Positions 1 to 5,532 of a stretch of DNA of 6,834 nucleotides are shown one piece after another. The stretch is taken from positions 1-6,834 of the forward strand of contig JAYSQZ010000067.1 in assembly GCA_043721315.1 (NCBI GenBank), read 5' to 3'. Position 1 is the stretch's first letter; each line of letters opens with the position of its first letter. This DNA comes from Elstera sp043721315. GTDB lineage: Bacteria > Pseudomonadota > Alphaproteobacteria > Elsterales > Elsteraceae. The notes below the pieces were generated by a model. The model ran no database searches, was not told the DNA's origin, and worked only from the letters and a program-made list of their open reading frames with translations. The position numbers and the translations under genes were made by a program.

Positions 1-425
1 GCATTCTCTCCACCCACGAAGGCGGACCCTAGCAGCAGGGCCAGGGCCGGAACCATGAGCCAGAAGCTGATATTATTGAGGCGCGGGAAGGCCATATCCG
101 GCGCGCCAATCATAATCGGCACAAACCAATTGCCAAAACCGCCAATCAACGCGGGCATAACGACGAAGAACACCATGATAACGCCGTGGGCCGTGGTGAA
201 CACGTTCCACACATGGCCATTCGCCATATACTGTAGCCCTGGGTTTTGGAGTTCCATCCGCATATAGACGGAAAAGGCGGCCCCAACCAGCCCCGCGCCA
301 ATCGCGAAGATGATGTAGAGAGTGCCAATATCTTTATGGTTGGTCGAGAGCAACCATCTACGCCACCCAGTCGGGTCGGCGTGGTGGTGGGCATCGTGAC
401 CATGAGCTGCCGTTGGGTGCGCCAT
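1..425 (-). CDS. ctaD: Cytochrome c oxidase subunit I (aa3-type), N-terminal part, cut by window edge
   Basis: Catalytic subunit of the inner-membrane haem-copper oxidase, which reduces O2 to water and pumps protons. Only the first 141 residues lie in the window; the full family length is about 530 or more. The His-rich N-terminus (six His within residues 3-15) leads into STNHKDIGTLY (27-37), the classic start of helix I. TTAHGVIMVFF (77-87) carries His80, which matches the low-spin haem a ligand. GGFGNWFVP (95-103) and GAPDMAFPRLNN (108-119) carry the D-channel residues: Asp110 matches the D-channel entry Asp of Rhodobacter (D132), and Asn99 and Asn118 match its channel asparagines. So this is an A-type proton-pumping enzyme. 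The ATG is supported by AGGAG at 434-438 with an 8-nt spacer. It lies 27 bp after the ctaC stop, so the two genes are very likely cotranscribed. The copper-site ligands lie beyond the window. Confidence 0.97.
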   Translation of the reverse strand, partial: MAHPTAAHGHDAHHHADPTGWRRWLLSTNHKDIGTLYIIFAIGAGLVGAAFSVYMRMELQNPGLQYMANGHVWNVFTTAHGVIMVFFVVMPALIGGFGNWFVPIMIGAPDMAFPRLNNISFWLMVPALALLLGSAFVGGEN

Positions 426-452
426 GGGTCTATCTCCTGATCCTGAGATCGC

Positions 453-1313
453 TTACTGGGCTACGGTCTGCGCTACGGCAGTGCCGTCAACGCTGGGCCG
501 ATTAGCGGCGAATTTGGTCTGCGCTTGTTTGGCCCAGGCCGCGAATTTTTCTTTTGAGACAACTTCAACCGCAATCGGCATGAAGCCGTGGTTGATGCCG
601 CAGATTTGATTGCACTGACCGAAGAACAAACCTTCCCTCTTAGCCTGCAACCAAGTTTCGTTCGTGCGGCCAGGGAAGGCGTAAACCTGCACGCCAAACG
701 GCGGCACCAGCCAAGAGTGCATCACGTCTGCCGAGGTCACGAGCACGCGCACTTGCGTATCGACCGGAACGACCAAGCGGTTATCGACACCCAGCAGGCG
801 CGGCATTTTCTGTTCGGCAGCCGTTTTTTCGTCCAACATATAGCTATCGAACGTAAAATTGCCGTTGTCCGGGTATTCGTAGGACCAGTACCACTGATGA
901 CCCACGACTTTAATCGTCATTTCGGCATTCGGCGCACGGTCTAGGAAGTACAACAGGCGGAAGGACGGCGCCGCGATGGCGACCAGAATCAGCACCGGGA
1001 TCAACGTCCAAGCAATTTCCAGCCCCGTGTGATGCGTCGTCTTGCTTGGCGTCGGATTGGCCTTGGCATTAAAACGAACAATCACGATCAACAGCAACGC
1101 CATAACGAAAACGACAATCGCGGCGGTGATCCACAGCAGAAGATCGTGAAAATCGTGAATACGATCTTTTACCGGCGACGCCGCGTCGATCATGCCCATC
1201 GCCCAGTTGGCGGGGAGTGACGGTTCGACGGCAAAGCTGCCAGGCGCCCCCAGCAGCAGCGGGAGTATTGCCATTATGGCCGCAAACCAACCCCAATTAC
1301 GCAACATGGTCAT
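453..1313 (-). CDS. ctaC: Cytochrome c oxidase subunit II (CuA subunit)
   Basis: Accepts electrons from cytochrome c at a binuclear CuA centre on the periplasmic side and passes them to haem a in subunit I. A signal peptide (about residues 1-28, ending GSFA) precedes a mature N-terminus with the typical AASPVKDRIHDFH stretch (44-56). Two membrane helices follow, about 58-80 and 98-122. Glu99 in TGLEIAWT matches the K-channel entrance Glu. The aromatic segment GHQWYWSYEY (138-147) is the electron-entry patch. CuA ligands are His199, Cys234, Cys238, His242 and Met245. The His199-Cys234 spacing of 35 equals that in Rhodobacter. Oddity: the loop reads CNQICG, so Gln236 replaces the usual Glu, whose carbonyl binds CuA and whose side chain binds Mg. 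Start is uncertain by two codons: a second ATG at 1305-1307 is 10 nt from GGAGG, while the first is only 4 nt away. Length (286 or 284 aa) is normal for the family. Confidence 0.97.
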   Translation of the reverse strand: MTMLRNWGWFAAIMAILPLLLGAPGSFAVEPSLPANWAMGMIDAASPVKDRIHDFHDLLLWITAAIVVFVMALLLIVIVRFNAKANPTPSKTTHHTGLEIAWTLIPVLILVAIAAPSFRLLYFLDRAPNAEMTIKVVGHQWYWSYEYPDNGNFTFDSYMLDEKTAAEQKMPRLLGVDNRLVVPVDTQVRVLVTSADVMHSWLVPPFGVQVYAFPGRTNETWLQAKREGLFFGQCNQICGINHGFMPIAVEVVSKEKFAAWAKQAQTKFAANRPSVDGTAVAQTVAQ

Positions 1314-1322
1314 CCTTCCTCC
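1314..1322 (-). promoter_or_regulatory. Ribosome binding site of ctaC, ambiguous between two ATGs
   Basis: On the minus strand GGAGGAAGG runs directly into ATGACCATG. Measured from GGAGG, the spacer is 4 nt to the first ATG (1311-1313) and 10 nt to the second (1305-1307). Measured from the shifted AGG at its end, the second ATG has the more usual 6-nt spacing. Both starts give the same signal peptide apart from two residues, so the mature protein is unaffected. Confidence 0.6.
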
Positions 1323-1406
1323 GGTCCTCTCAGCCTCTTCCGCCTCTCGTCCCAGCCAAAGCCGGTATTGAAAAGCGACTTAGGGCAACCGCCAAGCGTG
1401 TCCACC

Positions 1407-1430
1407 CCTGGCGACCCTTTGGGTGCCTGG
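1407..1430 (-). other. Stem-loop at the predicted 5' end of the ctaC mRNA
   Basis: The segment folds into a hairpin with a TTT/AAA loop (1418-1420). Pairs are 1414-1417 with 1421-1424, 1410-1412 with 1425-1427, and 1407-1408 with 1429-1430. That is nine pairs, with one bulged base (1413) and one T-T mismatch (1409/1428). It begins only about 6 nt downstream of the start site predicted from the TTGACA promoter. No T-run follows on either strand, so it is not an ordinary intrinsic terminator. A role in mRNA stability or regulation of the oxidase leader is an inference. Confidence 0.4.
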
Positions 1431-1442
1431 ATAATGGGCGTC

Positions 1443-1471
1443 ATTTTGGCGTGGGCAACCCGATCTGTCAA
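1443..1471 (-). promoter_or_regulatory. Predicted sigma70-type promoter of ctaC-ctaD
   Basis: Read on the minus strand, a perfect TTGACA (-35, at 1466-1471) is followed by a 17-nt spacer and CAAAAT (-10, at 1443-1448; 4 of 6 matches to TATAAT). The predicted transcription start is near 1436, giving a leader of about 120 nt before ctaC. The perfect -35 box and ideal spacing in the spacer upstream of ctaC make this the best promoter candidate in the window. It remains a motif prediction. Confidence 0.45.
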
Positions 1472-1640
1472 AGACTAGCCGCACTGATTTGGATCAATGC
1501 AGAGTTTGCCGACTGCTCCGCACTGCAATATCACGTTTCGGCATCGCATATAACACATTAGCCCGATTGATCTTCCGGCCCGAACACCCCATTGCTTTAG
1601 AGGGTAATCGCTGCCCCGCCGTTGTTTTCAGGAGTCCGCC

Positions 1641-3092
1641 ATGTCTGTTTCCGCTGCCACCGCTCTCGCCCAAAGTGACGCGCTCTTTTTTTCCGCCTCG
1701 GGGCTTAATCAGCGGACGACGGAAACCCTGGTGGCCGATACGCTGCGGGCGGTGGACGATGGCGAGCTTTATCTGGAATACACTCAGTCGGAGGGTTTCT
1801 CCTTCGACGATGGCCGCCTGAAGAGCGCAAGCTACGACACCACGCAAGGCTTTGGATTGCGGGCAGTTTTGGGCGATACCACTGCTTATGCTCACGCGTC
1901 TGTGCTCGATTTATCCGCCCTCCGCCGCGCTGGGGAAACCGTGAGCGCCGTGCGGAAGGGTTATGATGGCAGCGTGGCCCTCAGCCCGCAGCCGGCCCCT
2001 GGGGGCGCCGCGCTCTACTCTGATCTTAACCCGCTGCTCACGGTTGGGTTCGATGCCAAGATCAAACTGCTGGAAGCTATTGATGCCTACGCCCGTGCCC
2101 GCGATCCGCGCGTGCGGCAGGTTATGGCGTCGCTTTACGGCGAATGGTCGGCAGTGCAAATCGTGCGCGGCAATGGCGCGCGCTTCGCTGATATTCGCCC
2201 GCTCGTGCGGCTGAATGTCGCCGTGATGGTCGGCGAGGGCGATAAGATGGAGTCCGGCTCGGCGGGCGCGGGCGGGCGCACGGCCTATGATCTTTACCTG
2301 CACCCCCAGCGCTGGCAGGCAATGGTGGATGAAGCGCTGCGGCAAGCGCTGGTCAACCTCGGCTCGGTCCCGGCGCCTGCGGGCGAAATGACCGTGGTGC
2401 TCGGTGCGGGTTGGCCCGGTGTGCTGCTGCACGAAGCGGTAGGGCATGGGCTGGAAGGCGATTTCAACCGCAAGCAAACATCCGCTTTCTCAGGATTGCT
2501 CGGCCAGCGCGTCGCCGCCCCCGGCGTGACCGTGGTCGATGATGGCACGCTCCCTGATCGGCGCGGCTCGCTGACCCTCGACGATGAAGGCACGCCAACC
2601 GGGCGCACCGTGTTGATCGAAGACGGGATTCTGAAAGGCTTTCTGCAAGACCGGCTCAATGCGCGCCTGATGGGCGTGGCCCCCACCGGCAACGGGCGGC
2701 GGCAATCCTATGCCCACGCACCGATGCCGCGCATGACCAATACCTTCATGACCAATGGCGACAAAGACCCGGCGGAAATCATCGCCTCGGTCAAAAAGGG
2801 CCTCTATGCCGTCAATTTCGGCGGGGGGCAGGTCGATATAACCTCGGGTAAATTCGTGTTCTCCGCGACCGAAGCCTATCTAATCGAAGACGGAAAACTC
2901 GGCCCCGCCGTGAAGGGCGCAACGCTGATTGGGAACGGGCCGGACGCCCTCACCCGCGTTAGCATGATCGGCAACGACACCCGCCTCGACGATGGTGTCG
3001 GCACCTGCGGCAAAGACGGCCAGTCGGTCCCGGTGGGTGTTGGGCAGCCAACCTTACGGATAGATGGCATGACCGTGGGGGGAACGGCTTAG
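1641..3092 (+). CDS. tldD: TldD family zinc metallopeptidase
   Basis: Cytoplasmic subunit that, with TldE (PmbA), forms a heterodimeric protease degrading small unfolded peptides. In E. coli it matures microcin B17 and is linked to degradation of the CcdA antitoxin. At 483 aa it is nearly the same length as E. coli TldD (481). The zinc motif HEAVGH (HExxxH) is at 264-269, within LLHEAVGHGLEGDFN. Cys456 in GTCGKDGQ near the C-terminus matches the Cys that is the third zinc ligand in the E. coli enzyme. Other family landmarks are the N-terminal DGRLKSASYDTTQGFGLRA (57-75), the central VVDDGTLPDRRGSLTLDDEGTPT (298-320) and QVDITSGKFVFSATEAYLIEDG (397-418). AGGAG at 1630-1634 supports the ATG. 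No tldE/pmbA lies in the window, so the partner must be elsewhere. The gene is divergent from ctaC and converges on the SCP2 gene with a 5-bp gap. Confidence 0.97.
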   Translation: MSVSAATALAQSDALFFSASGLNQRTTETLVADTLRAVDDGELYLEYTQSEGFSFDDGRLKSASYDTTQGFGLRAVLGDTTAYAHASVLDLSALRRAGETVSAVRKGYDGSVALSPQPAPGGAALYSDLNPLLTVGFDAKIKLLEAIDAYARARDPRVRQVMASLYGEWSAVQIVRGNGARFADIRPLVRLNVAVMVGEGDKMESGSAGAGGRTAYDLYLHPQRWQAMVDEALRQALVNLGSVPAPAGEMTVVLGAGWPGVLLHEAVGHGLEGDFNRKQTSAFSGLLGQRVAAPGVTVVDDGTLPDRRGSLTLDDEGTPTGRTVLIEDGILKGFLQDRLNARLMGVAPTGNGRRQSYAHAPMPRMTNTFMTNGDKDPAEIIASVKKGLYAVNFGGGQVDITSGKFVFSATEAYLIEDGKLGPAVKGATLIGNGPDALTRVSMIGNDTRLDDGVGTCGKDGQSVPVGVGQPTLRIDGMTVGGTA

Positions 3093-3097
3093 CGCGG

Positions 3098-3388
3098 TTA
3101 TCCCAGCGCGCTCACCAATTTCATGGCAACGCCAAGCGAGCCTGAAACTTTGATTTTGCCGAACGTATAGGCCAGCATCGGATCGAGTTCGCCCTCGATC
3201 AGCTTATCCAGGTTTTCTTTCGAGATGCGAATCGTGCAGGCCGCCTCTTCCTCGCTGTCGGTCAACAGCAGGGGTTGCGGCGCACGCGCATCAATCGTGT
3301 AGGTGCCATCGTCGCCCAAATCGAAGCGCACGATCTCCCCCAGGCCAGAAAGCTTCGCCAGGGCCGCGCTGAAGCGCGTTGTAATCAT
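3098..3388 (-). CDS. SCP2 sterol-binding domain (sterol carrier-like) protein
   Basis: A single-domain 96-aa protein of the SCP2 type. The fold has a hydrophobic cavity for lipids, fatty acyl-CoA or isoprenoid compounds; the ligand here cannot be read from sequence. Supporting features are the beta region RFDLGDDGTYTIDA (21-34), the strand CTIRISKENLDKLIEGELDPMLAYTFGKIKVSGSLGVAMKL (51-91), and especially the family signature LxPxxAYxxGKIKVxGxxGxAMKL near the C-terminus. There is no signal peptide, so it is probably cytoplasmic. The ATG is preceded by GGGGGA (3396-3401) with a 7-nt spacer, a fair but unusual G-rich ribosome binding site. It converges on tldD and is divergent from the FecR gene, so it stands alone as a transcription unit. 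A related bacterial family (UbiJ-like) acts in ubiquinone synthesis, but this protein is shorter and nothing here shows that role. Confidence 0.88.
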   Translation of the reverse strand: MITTRFSAALAKLSGLGEIVRFDLGDDGTYTIDARAPQPLLLTDSEEEAACTIRISKENLDKLIEGELDPMLAYTFGKIKVSGSLGVAMKLVSALG

Positions 3389-3450
3389 ATTCTATTCCCC
3401 CAAAATCAGGCTTACTTTTGCGTAAAGGTAATAATCCGCCCTAACCTTCG

Positions 3451-3523
3451 CAACACGAATCTTAAGGCCTTTCAAGGGTAAGCGTCGGTATGGTCACACC
3501 ATTCTTGAAAGATTCTCGTGTTG
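3451..3523. repeat. Long imperfect inverted repeat in divergent spacer
   Basis: The left arm (3451-3476) and right arm (3504-3523) share three paired blocks: CAACACG (7 bp), AATCTT (6 bp) and TCAAG (5 bp), 18 bp in all. The right arm has a 2-nt bulge between the first two blocks. The left arm has an extra 8 nt (3464-3471), AAGGCCTT, itself a perfect palindrome, between the last two. The 27-nt loop contains another palindrome (3490-3502). A further TTGAAAGGC at 3521-3529 is the reverse complement of GCCTTTCAA at 3467-3475, giving an alternative pairing. The flanking genes diverge away from it, so it is not a terminator. It may be a regulatory region or a remnant of a small repeat element. Confidence 0.6.
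3490..3502. promoter_or_regulatory. Candidate GntR/FadR-type operator palindrome
   Basis: ATGGT-CAC-ACCAT is a perfect 13-bp interrupted palindrome. Its core TGGT-N3-ACCA fits the operator pattern described for the FadR/PdhR subfamily of GntR regulators. It lies between the divergent SCP2 and FecR genes, about 100 bp upstream of the SCP2 start. No GntR regulator is encoded in the window, and one short palindrome can arise by chance, so the assignment is tentative. Confidence 0.3.
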
Positions 3524-3583
3524 AAAGGCTGCTGTCGTTAATCCCAGGATCATCAGGGGCATCGTCTGCGTGTCGGAAGAGGA

Positions 3584-3612
3584 TTTCCGCGCCTCGGCAG
3601 ACCTGTTACGAT
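3584..3612 (+). promoter_or_regulatory. Possible extended -10 promoter of the FecR-OmpA pair
   Basis: TACGAT (3607-3612; 4 of 6 to TATAAT) is preceded by TG one base upstream, as in extended -10 promoters. A weak -35 (TTTCCG, 3584-3589) sits at 17-nt spacing. The predicted start near 3619 leaves a short leader of about 23 nt with GGGAGG. The -35 half is poor, so confidence is low. Confidence 0.25.
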
Positions 3613-3641
3613 AAAACCTTACGAGGTGGGAGGCCCGAAAC

Positions 3642-4091
3642 GTGCGTGTAGGATTTATCTTAGGATGCGTGTTGGGGTGTATGCCGATGGCACACGCTCA
3701 AGAGCCGCCTGCGATTGCCGGCCAAGTGAAAACCCTTAGCGGATCGGCCCTGCTCACGCGGGCGGGCCAACCCGAACCTGTCGTGCCGGGAATGACCATC
3801 TTCTCGGGCGATCATTTCGCCACAGCGGCGGATGGTAGCCTGGGCCTGACCTTGCGCGACGACACGACGCTTTCGCTCGGCCCGAACGCGCGGCTGACGT
3901 TGGATAATTTTATCTTCGATCCTGCCGCCGATAAGCTCGGGTTTGCCGCCAAACTACATCGCGGCACTTTTGCAGTGCTGACGGGCCAAATCGCGCGGCT
4001 TGCCCCCGACCGCACTAAAATTACCACCCCTAGCGCCACTATCGGCATTCGCGGAACCAAGTTTGTCGTGAAGGTGGAAGCCGATGAATAA
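3642..4091 (+). CDS. Secreted FecR-domain protein
   Basis: A small exported protein (149 aa) with a single FecR domain. Start is GTG, supported by GGGAGG (3628-3633) with an 8-nt spacer. Residues 1-19 form a signal peptide ending AHA, cleaved before Gln20. The domain runs from about 54 to 143: DGSLGLTLRDDTTLSLGPNA (64-83), HRGTFAVLTGQIAR (106-119), then the hallmark KITTPSATIGIRGT (126-139). The protein stops about ten residues after the hallmark, so there is no TonB-receptor-signalling tail. No ECF sigma factor or TonB receptor gene is adjacent. It is therefore not the iron-uptake FecR type but the periplasmic stand-alone type. Cys9 and Cys13 lie in the signal sequence in lipobox-like contexts (ILGC, VLGC); the AHA site seems more likely. 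Its last 8 bp overlap the next gene, implying coupled translation. Ligand and role are unknown. Confidence 0.85.
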   Translation: MRVGFILGCVLGCMPMAHAQEPPAIAGQVKTLSGSALLTRAGQPEPVVPGMTIFSGDHFATAADGSLGLTLRDDTTLSLGPNARLTLDNFIFDPAADKLGFAAKLHRGTFAVLTGQIARLAPDRTKITTPSATIGIRGTKFVVKVEADE

Positions 4092-4671
4092 GCTCGCTCT
4101 GTTTGCGGTTCTACTGCTGGCGGGTTGCGCCGGGCAAACGACCGTAGCCCTGCTACCGGAAGACGGCGGGCGCGTTGGTAAAGTGGTGGTCGAGGCGGGC
4201 GGAGCGGCCCAACTTCTCGAAGCCCCGCTGCAAGCAACCCGCTTCGATACCAAGGGCGGCACCCCCGCCGCGCCGACGGTTCTAACCGACGCCGCTGTGC
4301 GCGAAACCTGGGGGGTGGCGCTGGCGGCCATGCCGACGACACCCGTGACCTATATTCTTTCTTTCGAGAGTGGCACGGCCACGCTCACGCCGGCCTCGGT
4401 GGCATTGATCCCAACGATTCTGGCGGAACTCGCCTTACGGCCCTTCCCGCACCTGGAAATCATCGGCCACGCCGACGCGACCGGCTCCGACGCGCTCAAC
4501 CTTGCTTTATCGCGGGAGCGGGCCGAAGCGGTGGCGAAGCGCCTGCGGGAGGGCAACCTCAATCAAGCGAGCGTAGCACTCTCCTCCCACGGCAAACGCA
4601 ACCCGCTCATCCCAACGCCCGATGGCGTGGCCGAGCCGCGCAACCGGCGGGTAACGGTGACTTTGCAGTAG
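4084..4671 (+). CDS. OmpA-family outer-membrane lipoprotein
   Basis: A peptidoglycan-anchored lipoprotein of 195 aa. The signal peptide ends in the lipobox LAGC with Cys15 as the acylated residue. Ala16 follows, not Asp, which by the E. coli Lol rule predicts the outer membrane. A region with ALLPEDGGRVGKVVVE (22-37) and a linker lead to the C-terminal OmpA domain, about 88-194: YILSFESGTATLTP (90-103), GHADATGSDALNLALSRERA (128-147) and RNRRVTVTL (186-194). Asp131 and Arg146 sit exactly 15 residues apart, as do the two diaminopimelate-contacting residues of A. baumannii OmpA (D271/R286), so peptidoglycan binding is expected. The ATG lies inside the end of the FecR gene (8-bp overlap). AGGTGG (4072-4077) gives a ribosome binding site with 6-nt spacing. 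I recall FecR plus OmpA-type lipoproteins next to CHASE2/adenylate cyclase genes in related bacteria; no such gene follows here. Confidence 0.88.
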   Translation: MNKLALFAVLLLAGCAGQTTVALLPEDGGRVGKVVVEAGGAAQLLEAPLQATRFDTKGGTPAAPTVLTDAAVRETWGVALAAMPTTPVTYILSFESGTATLTPASVALIPTILAELALRPFPHLEIIGHADATGSDALNLALSRERAEAVAKRLREGNLNQASVALSSHGKRNPLIPTPDGVAEPRNRRVTVTLQ

Positions 4672-4734
4672 GGCGGTTAAGGAAGAGTCGTCGCCCCCCT
4701 TGACGCCCGCGCGGCTTCAGGATTTGAAAGAGGG

Positions 4735-5532
4735 ATGACTGCCCCCGCTGTAGCGCCCCTGCTGGCGCCCGACGAGCCGCCCGCCGTAACCGTGCTGAAC
4801 GCGGCGGGCAGCGCTCCCATACTGTTTCTATGCGATCACGCAAGCGCGCGCGTGCCCCGGTCGCTGGATCAGCCTGAAACCGGCGGCTTCGGCGTGTCGC
4901 CCGAGGATAGGCAGCGGCATATTGCTTACGATATTGGGGCTGCGGCGGTAACGCGGCTTTTGTCGGACAGGTTCGAGGCGCCGGCCATTTTGTCGGGCTA
5001 TTCGCGCCTCGTGCTCGATCTCAACCGCGCGCTGGAGGATGGCACGTCGATCCCGCCCGTCAGCGACGGTACGAAAATTCCGGCCAATCAGCATCTGTCG
5101 GCAGAAGCGCGAGCGGTGCGGGCGGCGGCGCTCTATTATCCCTATCACGACGCGATCATCGAGATGCTAGACGGGCTGAAGGCGCGCGGCACGTCTCCCG
5201 TGATAATCTCCCTACATTCCTGCACGCCGGTGCTGGCGGGGGTGACGCGGCCCTGGCATATCGGGGTTCTGTGGAACCAAGACGGGCGCATCGCCCTGCC
5301 GCTCATGCGGGCGTTGGAGGCCGAGGACACGCTGATCGTCGGTGATAATCAGCCCTATTCCGGGCGGGATCACGATAGCCACACGATCCACCGCCACGCA
5401 GAAGCGCGCGGCCTGCCCCATGCTCTGCTGGAAATCCGCCAGGATTTGATTAGCGACGACGCGGGCATAACGGCCTGGGCTGATCGGCTCACCCGCGTCT
5501 TCCGCCCGATTGTGCTGGGGGGGCAACCATGA
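4735..5532 (+). CDS. N-formylglutamate amidohydrolase family protein
   Basis: Member of the HutG-type N-formylglutamate amidohydrolase family (265 aa, typical length), a zinc-hydrolase fold related to carboxypeptidases. Family landmarks: LFLCDHAS (30-37, Asp34 and His35), HIAYDIGAA (62-70), SRLVLDLNR (90-98), ISLHSCTP (158-165, His161), RPWHIGVLWNQD (172-183), GDNQPYSG (203-210) and LPHALLEIRQDLI (227-239, Glu233 and Arg235). In the histidine pathway the enzyme releases formate from N-formylglutamate, but no hut genes are near. The partner is instead a GCS2-type ligase with a 4-bp overlap, so the substrate may be another N-acylated glutamate or glutamyl compound. There is no signal peptide. 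The ribosome binding site is odd: AGAGGG touches the ATG with no spacer, while a weaker AGGA at 4719-4722 is 12 nt away. The nearest alternative start, GTG at 4792, has no visible site, so ATG is kept. Confidence 0.87.
   Translation: MTAPAVAPLLAPDEPPAVTVLNAAGSAPILFLCDHASARVPRSLDQPETGGFGVSPEDRQRHIAYDIGAAAVTRLLSDRFEAPAILSGYSRLVLDLNRALEDGTSIPPVSDGTKIPANQHLSAEARAVRAAALYYPYHDAIIEMLDGLKARGTSPVIISLHSCTPVLAGVTRPWHIGVLWNQDGRIALPLMRALEAEDTLIVGDNQPYSGRDHDSHTIHRHAEARGLPHALLEIRQDLISDDAGITAWADRLTRVFRPIVLGGQP

Larger units (their letters stand above)
1314..1640. other. Divergent intergenic spacer between ctaC and tldD (327 bp)
   Basis: No credible gene is seen here. Toward ctaC it holds the ribosome binding site, the leader hairpin (1407-1430) and the TTGACA promoter (1443-1471). 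Toward tldD the only promoter-like pair I find is TTGCCG (1506-1511), a 17-nt spacer and TATCAC (1529-1534). That match is weak. Just before tldD, AGGAG at 1630-1634 has a 6-nt spacer to the ATG and fixes that start. The octamer CCGCACTG occurs twice (1479-1486 and 1518-1525), which may be chance. Confidence 0.6.

Noticed and set aside
588..944. Plus-strand open frame of 118 codons antisense to ctaC
   Set aside because: It lies wholly within the strongly supported ctaC gene, has no recognisable domain and no good ribosome binding site, and its composition follows from the complementary coding strand.
1479..1525. Direct repeat of CCGCACTG
   Set aside because: Two copies of an octamer 39 bp apart in a GC-rich spacer, without extended similarity, are compatible with chance.
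1911..2477. Minus-strand open frame of 188 codons antisense to tldD
   Set aside because: The product is His/Arg/Ala-rich with no domain resemblance, and the plus strand encodes the complete TldD family protein across the same bases.
3574..3607. GGAA...GTT as an ECF sigma (EcfG-like) promoter before the FecR gene
   Set aside because: The distance between the two halves (about 24 nt) is far beyond the 16-18 nt expected, and the -35 lacks the final C of GGAAC.
3642..3680. FecR protein as a lipoprotein through Cys9 or Cys13
   Set aside because: Leu stands at the -2 position in both ILGC and VLGC, the cysteines are very near the N-terminus, and an AHA signal peptidase I site follows at 17-19.
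4671..4696. GGGCG...CGCCC as terminator after the OmpA lipoprotein gene
   Set aside because: The stem is only 5 bp with a 16-nt loop, and it is followed by C residues without a T-run, so no intrinsic terminator can be claimed.
4700..4728. TTGACG plus TTTGAA as a promoter of the amidohydrolase gene
   Set aside because: The -35 half is good, but the -10 at 17-nt spacing matches only 2 of 6 positions, and the sites would leave almost no leader before the ATG.
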